DNA of 64,000 nucleotides from Pachyseris speciosa (GCA_016490735.1 JAEMWC010000138.1:1172501-1236500), one strand, 5' to 3'. Shown: positions 1 to 10,991, numbered from the stretch's first letter. Notes: generated by a model not told the origin, from the letters alone. Numbers and translations: made by a program.

Positions 1-35
1 AGTTTTGGATTAAATTAACACACCCAAATAAATAC

Positions 36-382
36 TTAACTATAAAAAAATGCGATAAAATGTTTCTTAAAAACATGATAAAAAGCTAAAAAAGGTAAAC
101 AGATGTCGAACTGATATCTACCGAAACTTGTCGTTGGGTGCCCCTGATTTCTTAACAATCTTGAAAAGGCTTTCATTCAAAAGATCACTGCCACCGTGCG
201 CTTCAGTGAGGTGTTTGCCAGTTGCCGAATAATTGTAATTATACGCCCTGACATTTCATCATTTTCTGACTTGATAATGGCGCTACGTTAACTTCGAAAC
301 GTCGTCAAATTAACTTTTTACTTTTTTATAGCTTTTTGTCATGTTTTTAAGAAACATTTTATCGCAAGTTTTTATAGTTTAA
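36..382. repeat. palindromic (foldback) element
   Basis: The left arm (about 36-100) and right arm (about 312-382) are imperfect reverse complements. Both contain the block GCGATAAAATGTTTCTTAA or its complement, and they flank a unique centre. This is the structure of a foldback MITE. No coding sequence or target-site duplication was recognised. Confidence 0.65.
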
Positions 383-1111
383 TGTTTTTCAAAGCAACTT
401 CTTTTCCAAATAAATACTGTTCAGTATTTTTAATGACAATTTGAATTACCTTGGAAATTCTCTTTCATCCTAACATTTAACAATTATCTTTTGAAATCGC
501 GCTTAAAATCGCTTATACTACGCCGACAAGGCCATAGGTCTACTTTGCGAAAATTAGGGGATATTCCATTGAGCAGGATAATTGATTGCTTATTCAATAC
601 GTTAATTCATAAAAAGGCACTCTTTACTGAGTTATTTCAGTGCAGAAAAGTTTGCAATGTTGCGATGCATTTTCTGATCGATACAAGAAATTTCGTGTAT
701 TGCGCGATATCTGCTATCTTTCTACGGGGAATATTTTGACAGTATTACAATGTGTTGTATAATAAAAATATATAGAATTCTTACTAAAGAACAGGCGAAA
801 TCACTTTCATCGATACCTGTGGTTTCACACGAAATTTATCTTGAAAGGTATATTTTAATATTGCAAAAGCATTATTAAACAGGTAGATCTTTAGCAAAAG
901 TCCTTAATATACCTTCAGGCGTACGCACATGTGATTGCCACTTCATGCTTAGGTGACACGGCCTGTTGGTCTACGGTGCAATGTCCAAGGAGTAAAAATA
1001 TATATGATTTTAACTGGTCATATTCGATGTATTTACGTACAGAAAAAGTCACGAATCAAGTTTAAATTCAGTGTTCTTTGAGGCTAAAAGACCCTTTCAT
1101 GATTTTATGGC
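383..1111. other. no gene recognised
   Basis: AT-rich sequence with only short chance open frames, such as 491-739 (82 codons, no recognisable motif). I see no splice-site series, repeat arms or RNA gene here. Confidence 0.6.
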
Positions 1112-2174
1112 CCTAAAGGCCGCCGCACACTAGACAATTTTTTGTCGGCCGACGAAAAATCTTCATTTGTCGGCTAGTGGGCGGCGAATTCAGACAAGTC
1201 TGCGGCAAGATCGGGGCTTGTCGCACGATATCTGATAGTGCTAGATCTCAAAATGTCTTGTTGAGCCTTGTCGGCTATTGTGCGGTGGACCACGACAATT
1301 TGTTTGGGCTCGCGTGCGCCTCAATTAACCAATTAGGAAATGTCATGAGAGTCACGTGAACAAGCGTCTTTTCCAACATGCCGGAGATCGAAGCTGAGAG
1401 TTAGGGTTAGGGTTAAAGGGGGGCTTAGTACCTAGTGTTTGCGCCTTATACATTTTAAGCACTTTTGGCTTGGGTGACGCGCTGTCCCTAGTGACTTGTA
1501 GTGCGGAGATGGAGCAATGGACACCTGTAAAATAGGACAATCTTGTTGCTGCTTGGCAATGGCCTGAATATCTTAACATCACATCGCCCAACTACAGCAA
1601 CAGAGGCATGAAGGAAAACGCATGGCAGGAAATTGCCACTGAAGTTTAAATGTCGGGTTATAAAACTAGAACGTTTGTGTGTTTCATAGTTTCAGATAGT
1701 TTATTTACAGTCATTATTTACGCTTAACTTTAAATGTGACTTTCGCTGCTCGTTTTCGACAAAAAGTCGGAATCTAACTGTAACACACTACTTGACAGTA
1801 CAAACCAGGTAATGAAACAAAGACGGCCCTTTTTTAAACTCGCACGTAGTTTCAGCTGATTATCCGTTATAATATTAGATAAGGATCGCAATGGGCATGC
1901 GAAACGTTATCAAGTGACATGTTATTTGTTCAAAACGTTCAATAAATTCGCATAAACTGCAGTTTTCTATCAAATTGTTCACATTTTCTTGCTTGATATG
2001 TGTTGTAAGCCTATTTTGCTCACTCAGTTGCTCAGCAAGGTAAAACTTGCTCGCGGTTGCTAGAACTACAGAAAGTTACCCCAAAGGCCAAACTTTGCTT
2101 AAAAGTTACCGAGCACAATCGGGACAGACCTATATACGACAAAAAATTCGGCTAGTGTGCGGCGGCCTTAAGGG
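1112..2174. mobile_element. non-autonomous TIR transposon, about 1.06 kb
   Basis: The ends are inverted repeats: GGCCGCCGCACACTAG near 1118-1133 is mirrored by CTAGTGTGCGGCGGCC near 2152-2167, and the similarity runs on through a TTTTTTGTCG/CGACAAAAAA block. The interior has no transposase. It holds two tandem TTAGGG-like units near 1400-1423. Superfamily not determined. Confidence 0.7.
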
Positions 2175-2535
2175 TGATGGTGGAAAGGATAGCCCAACGC
2201 AAAAAAATAGCAGTAGATGTGTGGAATTTCGGCCGATTTTGAGCTTCTCTCTGGTTTATCAGCCAGTTCACGTCTTTTAGAATTTTCTCTTAAGTTGGGG
2301 GCGGTCTTGAATTTCGGACAGGTCGTAAAAGATAATTTCAATGTTTACATGTACTCTACACATGACATTTCTACCGATAATTGAATTCAGTTCCATAGGC
2401 AAATTTAATATTGCTGTAATTGTCGGCGGGCAGCCGAGCGAAAACGCGAGGCTGTGAGGCGGCAGCATAATTGAGCCGTGCGCGAAAGTTCCAAAGCAGA
2501 ATGAATCTCGAAGCGATGTAACATAAGGTAATGTA
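2175..2535. other. no gene recognised
   Basis: Spacer between two transposon-like elements. Open frames on both strands overlap the neighbouring repeat and show no known motif. Confidence 0.5.
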
Positions 2536-2973
2536 AAGGCCCTGGCAAACGAGAACACATTGTTGCGGACACATTGTTGCCGACACAAATGTTTCCCTGT
2601 TTGCCCGCACGCGCAACATTTGTTGCACACAAAATTTACAATTGTGTCCGAGACACAAAAAATCAGAAACATTTTGTGTCCGCGACAAATGTTTCCCAGT
2701 TTGCTAGTTTGGAAACACATCATGAGCAGTTTATACGAGAGAAAATAAGCCACGGCTTACTCTGGCCACGGCTTACATAAGACGCGAACACTCCATATAA
2801 ACGGTACAAAATCTACGTTCACGGCTTTCTCAAGCTGCGGCTTATCCTGGCCTAGAGGTTTTACTCGTATAAATAGTTCCTTTAGCGTCTTATGTAGGCC
2901 GCGGCCAGAGTAAGCCGCGGCTTATTTTCTCTCGTATAACCGGCCCTATTGTGTCCTCGTTTGCCAGGGCCTT
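2536..2973. mobile_element. outer TIR element carrying a nested second MITE
   Basis: AAGGCCCTGGCAAACGAG at 2536-2553 is exactly mirrored by CTCGTTTGCCAGGGCCTT at 2956-2973. The internal sequence repeats ACATTGTTGC and AAATGTTTCCC motifs. A different palindromic MITE (2731-2950) interrupts the right half, so this is a two-layer insertion. Confidence 0.8.
2731..2950. mobile_element. nested palindromic MITE (family also at 42286-42511)
   Basis: The ends are TTTATACGAGAGAAAATAAG and its mirror CTTATTTTCTCTCGTATAA, followed by the conserved core with CGGCTTTCTCAAGCTGCGGC. The copy at 42286-42511 has the same order of blocks. It ends in AGGGCCGTTTATACGAGAGG, which suggests a full TIR starting with GGGCCG. 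No coding potential. Confidence 0.8.
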
Positions 2974-3127
2974 GAGGCATCTTTTATGACATAATGCAGA
3001 ACTGAGAATGCACTGTTTTCGAGGGAACACGTAATACAAAACAGAGAATGCACGAGACTTGAGAGTGTGTGACTCCCGTGCTCATCCCGTCTTTAACCAA
3101 TCGTAATGCGAGATGTTAATTACGTGC

Positions 3128-3149
3128 AGGAGCCCTTTTGGGCTCCTGT
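3128..3149. repeat. short perfect hairpin
   Basis: AGGAGCCC and GGGCTCCT form a perfect 8-bp stem with a TTTT loop. No associated gene, so it is probably incidental or a transposon end. Confidence 0.4.
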
Positions 3150-3178
3150 TACATGTTAACCACACATCACGATTTAAA

Positions 3179-3409
3179 TAGCCTGCGTAGCAAGCGTTTC
3201 CGTGTGGTTTCCAAGCAAAGACAGACCGACCAACGGGGTTTTTCGATGTTTTTTCCCGCGCGAAAACTGGGGCCAGAGCAAAAAAAGAAAAATTAAAGTT
3301 ACATGATTTTGCTCTCGTCCCATTTTTCGCGCGGCCAAAACTTCTAAAATGCCGTTCCTCGGTCTTTCTTTGCTCGGAAACTACACGTAAACGCTTGCTC
3401 CGCAGGCTA
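3179..3409. mobile_element. MITE with 9-bp target-site duplication
   Basis: The TIRs are TAGCCTGCGTAGCAAGCG and CGCTTGCTCCGCAGGCTA, with similarity running inward for about 40 bp. The flanks CGATTTAAA at 3170-3178 and 3410-3418 are identical and form a perfect 9-bp duplication. That length fits Mutator-like elements better than hAT (8 bp). A short fragment of the same end occurs near 62909. Confidence 0.85.
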
Positions 3410-3418
3410 CGATTTAAA

Positions 3419-4448
3419 CGTCCAACACAATTGAAGCCTTCCCTCTCAGTCTCGTGGGGTTTTCTAGCTGTCAGTTCTTATGGTGCTTTTAATCCTCGTG
3501 GTGATTTAAAGTCGTCAGTGACGTGCAAGCTGCATTCTGGTAAATTAGGGTCATTCATATAGAAATTTTTCTCAACAAATTGAAGAGCGCGCGTTTGTAC
3601 GTAAAATCTTTGCTCTATAACTAGTATTGTAATATTGTTTGAAGAACTGGTGACAGCTAGAAGCAGCATAGTGGTAGGATCTTGAGCAATGTTTAAAACA
3701 CAAGTTCAAACTCGAGATTTTTTATAATGGGATTGAGGGAGTGAGTGTTGCTTGAAATCTTGGGTCGCCCTGAATATTATGGAAGTTTTTCACCCACTGC
3801 TCCCATCCCATAATTAATGACCGCTCCCTAAAATGAAAAACATCTTACGACATGACATCTATAATGGTCTAATTTTCGATCAGACGAATGACATAATTAA
3901 AAGATACAAAACCGTTTTCAAATGCTGAGAGTACGTCAAATTCAAGTGGAATGTAGGAGGTTCAAAGTCAGCCTGAATTTCAGAAAGGTTCTGCTTTATA
4001 AGCGCTTTCCAAACCCAAATAGCATCAGCAACTGTGGTGGAAAGGTTTGTTGAATACGGTTTGGCGCAGCCGGACTAATTTAATAGTTTTGCAAAGTTTA
4101 AGATTGCCTTTGATCCATTTATTGAACAAATTGTGGCCGTAAATTTAGTTGAAGGCGGACATTAGAGTTGTCCCTCAGGTTGCAAAAATGTCTTCATAAA
4201 AATGACGACTTTAACCAATACTAATTAAAAAAACTTTCTTCTGCACGCACTTGGACCAGGGTAGCTCTATCCGATCGTACACCTCACCTTGTTGATTCCA
4301 AAACGAATTTGTACGATAAACAGTGGTTGCCAAAATGAAATGCCGCTGGCTTCAGAACTGTAACCGTTTTCTGCTTGCACACCCCTCGATCTTGTGCGAT
4401 CTTATCAGTTTCGTAGAGCTCTTCGTTTCTTGTTCTATTAACAGGGAG
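3419..4448. other. no gene recognised
   Basis: Unique-looking AT-rich sequence. Only short chance frames (for example 3478-3669 on the minus strand) with no motif. Confidence 0.5.
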
Positions 4449-4960
4449 CTGAGCTTTAGCAACGACGACGGCAACGGAAACGAAAACGTCATAAAACAAT
4501 AGGTTTAATGATGAAAACCAATCGCTCTGTACTTTGATTGCACTCACGTGATAAGACGGCCATGTTGGTGCCAAAACAAAAAAAATGTAGCTCAAGGTTT
4601 GCGCAATAATAGAGCCAAATTCTTTCCACCAACATGGCTGCCGTGACGTCAGGTGCAATCAAAGAGTTCGTATCTTTTCTTACATTTCTTTGCTGTCCTC
4701 AGCAAAACAACAACGTAAAATAACCAGATTTTAGGTTTTTTGGTGAGAACGTGAGTTCATGACATGACGGTACTTTGATGCCGCTCGTATAGTAATTTGG
4801 TCAATAATAGAACAGTGGGATAGAAAGTTCGCCAGCATTTTCCAAGTTAAACAAATTGGAGTAATCATGAAAGAGTTACAAGAAGGAGAAGTTAGATTTT
4901 GAAATGACGTTTACGTTGGCGTCGCCGTCGCTTTTTCTAAAACTCCGTAGTAGAGAGCTT
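4449..4960. mobile_element. TIR element with a second MITE nested inside
   Basis: The left end GAGCTTTAGCAACGACGACG is mirrored near 4902-4960 by a GTCGCCGTCGC...GAGAGCTT block. The same end type (GCAACCACGACGGCA) occurs in the element at 58738-59102. A palindromic MITE at 4532-4664 lies inside. The full extent of the outer copy is approximate. Confidence 0.55.
4532..4664. mobile_element. short palindromic MITE
   Basis: CTTTGATTGCAC at 4532-4543 is exactly mirrored by GTGCAATCAAAG at 4653-4664. Internal arms GGCCATGTTGGTG and CACCAACATGGCTGCC continue the palindrome. The same arms occur in 12453-12622, which indicates a related family. Confidence 0.75.
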
Positions 4961-5064
4961 AACCCTTTTAGCCCTAGAACCAATCTGAATATTCTCCTCA
5001 CCAAACTCCAGATGTGTCTGATGATTTAAGTTGGGAGAAGCTGTTCAATCATCAGGGCGTTTCA

Positions 5065-5330
5065 TCTTTGGTGATTGTTTTTTTTTTAACTTGTTTAACT
5101 TGTAAAATGTGGGCCAACTATTCTGGACGTAAATCAGTAATTGAAGTTGGGAAAAAAAAAATAAAAAGACTTCATCATCATGCTTTCTCGTTCTCCACAA
5201 AACCTAAGCTTCGGTCATTACATGATGTCGTTTGAAAAGAAACTAATGTACCAAATATAAAACGCACGTGCAGAGCCATTGTTTTGCTGATCAGGCGCAT
5301 TGTTTTGTTGGGTTCTTGTTGAATGTACAA
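5065..5330. repeat. fragment related to the MITE at 58738-59102
   Basis: Blocks such as TTGTTTAACTTGTAAAATG, TTCTCCACAAAACCT and AAAACGCACGTGCAGAGC occur here in the same order as near 58845-59075. The left end and TIR are missing, so this is a truncated copy. Confidence 0.65.
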
Positions 5331-5496
5331 ACGCTGACGGTGGGTGCAATTCTCGAATTTTGTTCGGAAAACAAGGCACGAAGTGTCGAATAACACAAGA
5401 GCTCACTGCACGGGGACCGCGCAGAGAGAGTGGCTGGGGGTGGGTGGGTGGGGGCTTAAGCCCCCCCTCCCTCACTTTTCAACAGTAAAAAGCAAG

Positions 5497-5930
5497 TTCC
5501 GTAAATGCTCTATTTAAGCCCCCCGTCTCTATTAAGGCCCCCCTCTCTAATAAGGCCCCCGTTTGGAAGTCGGTTTTTGTAATAAGCCCCCTCTCTAATA
5601 AGCCCCCCTCCCCCTTTCGGGACATGAAATTTGGTAATTAGTCCCCCTTATTTCCTCATGCGAAATCACCTTGATGTGGCCCAATTGGTTTGTTTTAAAG
5701 CAAATATACACTCAAACACGTAATACTGCTGGCTGCTCTTTATTAGATAATAAACTTTCACTGTAGTTGTTTGAGTTTTGTACCAAAACTGTTTTAAGAC
5801 GAAAACAGAGTGTTTAAGATTTGAAATAAGCCTCCTCCTCTCTATTAAGGCTCCCTGTCTAATAAGCCCCCTGTTAATGAGACCTAAAATTAAATAAGCC
5901 CCCGGGGGACTTAATAGAGCTTTTACGGTA
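5497..5930. mobile_element. C-rich TIR element (AAGCCCCC family)
   Basis: The ends resemble CCGTAAAAGCTCTATTAAG. The right end, CTTAATAGAGCTTTTACGG, is intact and the left end is slightly diverged. The interior alternates CTCTAATAAGCCCCC blocks. Related copies occur at 8986-9280 and 37115-37542, all without coding capacity. Confidence 0.8.
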
Positions 5931-5940
5931 ATACTAAAAC

Positions 5941-6591
5941 ACTTTAAGTTACTTTTCTATTTGACGTTTGACTGAAAACTGATTAGTTAAGTGAAAAGGT
6001 AATTAATTTCTTGTTTTAAAACACCGGGTTTTCGTTGCTGAAAGTATATAAGTCTCACCACACCATGTTAGTTTAAAACGAATTTCTAGCCATTGCAGCG
6101 GACTTTAATTTAATTTTCCGGGGGAACATTTCCCCGAACTCCCCTAGTTGACTTAAGCTAACGCGTTCGCTGCGCGGGCCCTGCTGTAAGCCGACAACAT
6201 TTCATAAATTGGGGAGCCCACGGTATCATGAAATACTGGCGAAACAGTACGCATGGGTCAAGATAGAGGAGTAAACAAATATATGGAAGCAGAAAATTGT
6301 CACAATTCAGAATTATTTTATTTTGCCGCGGGGGAAAATGTGTCTTGTACGACTGAATAGAGCTCTTTTGGACCTTGTGTGTGCGTGGCAGTTCACTGAC
6401 TTAAAACCGGCCGTGTGTATGCAGATGCAAAAATATGTTTTGAAATTAAGTCAGAAATCAGCTATTATCTAGGTTGCATCAAAACGAATATTCCAGTTTG
6501 TTTCTTTGTTTTGTTTGTCTGCTGTTTGGGGAAAACCTAAGCGCCTAAAAAAAATGATTTTAGAGTACTTAAAAACAACAATCAACAGAGA
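5941..6591. other. no gene recognised
   Basis: No supported open frame, RNA or repeat arm was identified between the flanking mobile elements. Confidence 0.5.
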
Positions 6592-6879
6592 TTAGAGCGG
6601 TTTTCAATTGAGTGTCGAAAGTAATTATGGTTTTGCTTTGGTTTTGCATCACTTCGCTCTGTGATTGGCCAGGAAAACTCGCGCCACTTTCTCAACCAAT
6701 GAGAAGCAAAACCAAAACCAATCGCGACTTGCACGCGCGTACTTTCTCGCGCTTTGCGCCGGTTGCGTGTAATTACTGCGTATTCTGATTAGCGCATTGC
6801 ACTGTTTCTGTCTGTTGTGATTGGCTGGAGTAATTGCTTTGGTTTTGGTTTTACGACACTCAATTGAAAACTGCTCTAA
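6592..6879. mobile_element. MITE, TTAGAGC family (complete copy)
   Basis: The ends are TTAGAGCGGTTTTCAATTGA and TCAATTGAAAACTGCTCTAA. Internal inverted segments include TGATTGGCCAGGAAAACTCG and AACCAAAACCAATCG. Other copies lie at 22217-22535 (diverged), 33241-33480 (right end lost) and 56916-57197. Confidence 0.85.
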
Positions 6880-7034
6880 CAACAACATTGACTTTATTAT
6901 TACATTTGTTAAAAAGGCCTGGTAGCCTGCAGTCAACACGGCTATCATAGACGGGCTACGTAAACTGACATTGTAGGGTCACACACGCACGCACACACAA
7001 AAGAGAAAAAAAAAATAATGTTGAAAGTTATAAA

Positions 7035-7245
7035 AACAGCAGTCGCCGTATGACAGAGTGGAATATATCAATATGGGCGGTCTTAGACTTGCTCTCTTTC
7101 CTTCCTTACTACATATGGAGCAAAACTATTTCGTTACTATTGTAGCGCTAGAGGATGATGTAGTTGGGGTCGTGGTTATAATTTTACTGCTCGCTTGTTA
7201 CATTAGAATTTACACCCTGGTAAGAAAGACTGGGTATAACCTTTG
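7035..7245 (+). pseudogene. truncated GPCR fragment (TM4-TM5), relic of a tandem duplication
   Basis: The nucleotide sequence aligns with 7612-7815 of the downstream receptor exon. Shared blocks include ATATCA.TATGGGC, GATGTAGTTGGGGT, CGCTTGTTACAT and CTGGTAAGAAAGACT. The translated part retains ILLLACYIRIY.LVRKT, the end of TM5, then meets a stop near 7244-7246. TM1-TM3 and TM6-TM7 are absent, so it cannot make a receptor. It lies immediately 5' of the intact helix bundle, as expected from an unequal-crossover or partial tandem duplication. It could instead be a distant exon misread as a relic, but the frame lesions around the TM4 region argue for decay. Confidence 0.75.
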
Positions 7246-7260
7246 AGTGAACTATATATG

Positions 7261-7278
7261 TTTGCTTTTCTCTTTCAG
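7261..7278 (+). promoter_or_regulatory. candidate splice acceptor of the GPCR exon
   Basis: A pyrimidine-rich run (TTTGCTTTTCTCTTTCAG) ends in AG just before TM1. The reading frame has no ATG upstream of TM1 before a stop at 7248-7250, so the extracellular N-terminus most likely comes from an upstream exon that I could not identify. Confidence 0.5.
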
Positions 7279-8159
7279 TTTTAACTGCAGTTGTGTTTTT
7301 GGTTCTTTCTGTGGCGATTGCTATCTCAAACACCTTGGTGACTGTGATTATTTGGAAAGATCCATATAAGGAGCTTAAGAGGAACAACGCCAACTACCTC
7401 ATTTTAAACCTTGCCATATGCGACCTGTTAACTGGTGTTCCAGGAATGTTGCTGCGTGGTCTCATCTGTTTGTTTCCACCAAATTATACACTTTTCGTTG
7501 CAGAAAATACCAGCCTGCATATCACATTAAGTGTATCCTGTTTAACAATCGTGAGTCTTGCAGTTGAACGCCTTATTGTTGTGTTATATCCTTTAAGGAA
7601 CGTTGATTATCTAACGACTCGTCGTATCACAGTGTGGATTATATCACTATGGGCAGTCGCTGTTTTGCCCAATTTCGGCATTCCTGGCCGCATATGGAGG
7701 AAATATTATTTCACTATCATAGCGATAAAATTTGATGTAGTTGGGGTAATGATAATGATTTTACTACTCGCTTGTTACATAAGAATTTACATTCTGGTAA
7801 GAAAGACTTTGTACCTGGATATAATCACTTCAGAGGAGAGGCGAACAGAAAGTCAAGGTCTGACTGAAAATGCTCGAAGGATGCAAAGGTTGAAGAAAAA
7901 GGAGAGAAAAGTCTTACTCACAGTTGTTTTGCTGACTGGTATTTATCTCGCCTGTTGGATTCCCGAATGCGTGTTTCACAACTTGAACAGATCCTGCAGC
8001 TGCTTCAAATATCCTTTTGCACAAGATTTAATATGGTGCCTACATGCACTACTCGATCCATTGTGTTATTCGCTGTGCACAGCAAAGTTTCGAAGAGCGT
8101 TATTGAAAATTTGGAGGGCGGTGTTTAGCCATAATCAGTTTAATGAGTTCAGACGTTAG
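7279..8159 (+). CDS. orphan class A (rhodopsin-like) GPCR, 7TM exon, 5' end not located
   Basis: The exon encodes about 290 residues with all seven helices. TM1 contains an Asn in ISNTLV. TM2 carries NLAICD (the conserved LAxxD aspartate). TM3 ends in VERLIVV, a variant of the D/E-R-Y switch. TM4 has ISLWAVAVLP. TM5 is LLLACYIRIY. TM6 has CWIP. TM7 has DPLCY, the (N/D)PxxY signature, followed by a short basic tail with a helix-8-like segment. The third cytoplasmic loop is Lys/Arg-rich (MQRLKKKERK). The second extracellular loop is very short and lacks the usual cysteine, and no cysteine is seen at the start of TM3, so the canonical disulfide is absent. There is no ATG before TM1 in this frame, and GTG 7293 is not a plausible animal start. 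The ligand is unknown. Anthozoans carry many such lineage-expanded receptors. Confidence 0.8.
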
Positions 8160-8985
8160 CTTCCTATAGTAAGAGTAAAGTTTTCCTGTTTCAAGAGGTT
8201 TCTGTGCATGTAAACTAAGAGTTCGAATTTTTTTAACAGTAGTACTCACTGCCATGGAGCATCAAAGCTTAACGGGAGTTAAATGTTGAGGGTTGGCGAT
8301 TTTTTGTGTTTTGGGGGAAACTTTTTAGGCAGCCGTTCAAGATGACTGAAATTTCTTCTGGGAACTAATTTTTGCGATTTTCTGTTTAAGCAGTAGAACG
8401 TTAACAAGGAAAGAAACTTAAGATTTTCAACTTTTGTTACTTGTAGAATTATAATACGCCCTACTTAGAGGCAGTTCAATAAATTCTCAGTGTACGTAGG
8501 GAAGGGGACGCGACGGGTGCGTACGCACCACGCCCCTTCCCACGAAACGCGAAAGTCCGTTTACTAGACTGATGCCGGCGATTAAAAAGAAAGTAAGTTA
8601 TTATAAAAAGGTGAACGTACGTAAAGTGACTGTAGTACTTGTGTCCCGGCCCTGACTCGCTTATTGTGTAGATTGAAATGAAACCCAATTTATTGAACCG
8701 TTTTCATTTTATGTCCGCTACGTGATCCTCTGCTATGTCGACACTATTAAATTGCTAGAAGACTATTTCGGATACAGCTCGAAGCCAAAAGAGGAAAGAC
8801 ATAATTCCGCTGCAAAAGCCTTGAGGGATTAATTTGTACTAAAAATCTTTACGTCCTCTTGAAGATTTGTTGCACAATTCCAGCCACCAGCTGAGAATGT
8901 GAAAGGAGCGCAAGTGCTTTAAGACGGCTCCACATTTGCAACAGAGCCAGCATAGCTCAAGGAAAGCTCTCTCGTCAATGCCAAG
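8160..8985. other. GPCR 3' flank, no further gene recognised
   Basis: Probable 3' UTR then unique sequence. Near 8498-8545 a GC-rich imperfect palindrome (GGAAGGGGACGCG / CGCCCCTTCC) stands out. I saw no other gene or RNA. Confidence 0.5.
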
Positions 8986-9280
8986 GTACCGTAAAAGCTC
9001 TCTTAAGCCCCCTCCTCCCCTCTCTATTAACTCCCCCTCTCTAATAAGCCCCCCGTTTGGAAATAGTTTTTTTGTAATAAGCCCCCCCCTTCTCTAATAA
9101 CCCCCCCCCCCCCCACCACCATTTTGGGACATGAGATTTTGTAAGAGCCCCTTCTATTCCCTCTTACGAAATCCACTTCAGCAGTACTGTTGGTTTATTT
9201 TTAAGCCCCTCTCTCTAATAAGCCCCCCGTCAATGAGGCCTGAAAGTAAATAAGCCTCCCCTGTGGGGTACTCTGTACCG
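8986..9280. mobile_element. C-rich TIR element (AAGCCCCC family), diverged copy
   Basis: Begins GTACCGTAAAAGCTCTCTTAA and ends at CTGTACCG. The interior holds CTCTAATAAGCCCCCC blocks and a C-rich run. Same family as 5497-5930 and 37115-37542. Confidence 0.65.
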
Positions 9281-9294
9281 TGTTCGGCTTGCTG

Positions 9295-9366
<72 letters not shown>
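9295..9366. repeat. (TTA)n microsatellite
   Basis: About 24 uninterrupted ATT/TTA units directly after the C-rich element. Confidence 0.95.
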
Positions 9367-9368
<2 letters not shown>

Positions 9369-9813
9369 AAATTAATGTTAATAGCTCTTATTTATGCCGT
9401 CTGATATATATCAATCCAGTAACGCGGTAACGTAAGTTTATATTCAACAGCAGAGTTCTTTATTGGACTGTAGCGGGGAGTAACTTTTGGCGTCATTTTA
9501 CTCTGCGGGTCTTTTTCTGCGGGAATTAAGAAAAGAAATAATAATTCGTTATTGTACCTTTATTTCTTTACAAATTTAGTTAAAACCTCAAAAATGTTTG
9601 GGGGACTATTGTTTAATTTGTTAATTGTATCCATATTTTTATCGGGGGTGTTCAAAAAACTGTTCCAAGGAAGGTTGTTCGACTAAAAGATTGATTAGGG
9701 GGTACGCGCAAACCGGAATGCAAGTATCGCATCGGTTGTTTTGAAAATGTGGTGCCCGCGCTGAGTAATAAAAATAAAGCGCTAGCGCTCCGACATTTCT
9801 TCTTTTTTTTCAT

Positions 9814-10991
9814 AGACGTGTTTACAAGGCAGCTAGGGTTACCCAGGCGCTAGGGTTACCCTAAATCGCTACGTTTATTTTACCCATCCCTAGAGTTTTC
9901 GGTAACCTACAACAAAAAAGGGGGTAAAACAATGGTAAAAACAGGGGGTTTACAAGCAAAGGGCAAGACGTCTACCCTTCAGACGGGCGAACTCTGTTAT
10001 AACATCATCAATGTCAACGTCCTTGTGCTTGTAAATGTGCAAAATTGCTAAAGAGCTCAATCTCCCTTCTGTCATGGTACTTCGTAAGGGCGTTTTCAAT
10101 CTCTTCATAAATAACCCGGGACAGGGGATTGGGGAAAGGTAAGGACCGCAGAGGGTAGAGTTTTTTCTTTCGTTTCACTCCACCATTACGTTACAGCAAC
10201 AATAACAACTGTATTAGCTTTTATATTTAGAAACGAAGACATTAATATCAAATAAAAATTAAAGCTTAAAGGGTGTTGGCCTCCTAAAATAACTAGAGAG
10301 TTAACAAGTCTAGGGAGCCAAATAACGTTTCTTGTCGTTTATGGATTAATGAAAAGGTACTGGAAAAACAAACACACACGCCAGTATAATTCGAAATTTA
10401 CAAATCGGTCCTATTTTATGGTAACTTTAACAAATGCTATAAGGGATTTTTTTTCCAGATTTCAGCTGTACGCACGGGCGTACGTGCGTATATGGACGCT
10501 ACGCCCCTGGTTATAATCTTCCTTTTCTCTCAGAAACAGAAAACATTTCTAGTGCAAGGTCGGTAAGCACCTTTCCCTCGAATAATTTCCTCCACCACTG
10601 TTTTGTACGGCCACGTTTTCTTCGTAATCTTCTTCGTCGAATCACTCTACCGTTTCATCTGTTGCATTCGAGAGAGTGATGTATTGTATTACAGGGTCGC
10701 TTTTAATATTACAACATGTTGTCGTTGTCTAGAAATAAGAAGGTAACATAACAGTATTCCATGACATTCGAAAGCAGCAATAACAGGCAGTACAGATAGG
10801 ATAATCGAAGTACTTAGCAGAACTCTTCCCTTGTCGGCCATTTTGTTTAATTTGTGATTAAGTTGTCCCGGATGGTAGGGTAATCCTACCTGTATACGTA
10901 AAATTGTGCTTGTAAACCCGGGCTATCTTTGACCCTTCTGCTAGGGCAACCCTAGCACTAGGGTTACGCTCCCTGCTTGTAAACAGGCCCT
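9814..10991. mobile_element. non-autonomous TIR element, about 1.2 kb
   Basis: The left end GTGTTTACAAGGCAGCTAGG, with GCGCTAGGGTTACCCTA after it, is mirrored at the right by CTAGCACTAGGGTTAC...CTTGTAAACAGG. The TIRs therefore contain duplicated CTAGGGTTACC subrepeats. The interior has no transposase-like frame. Confidence 0.7.
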
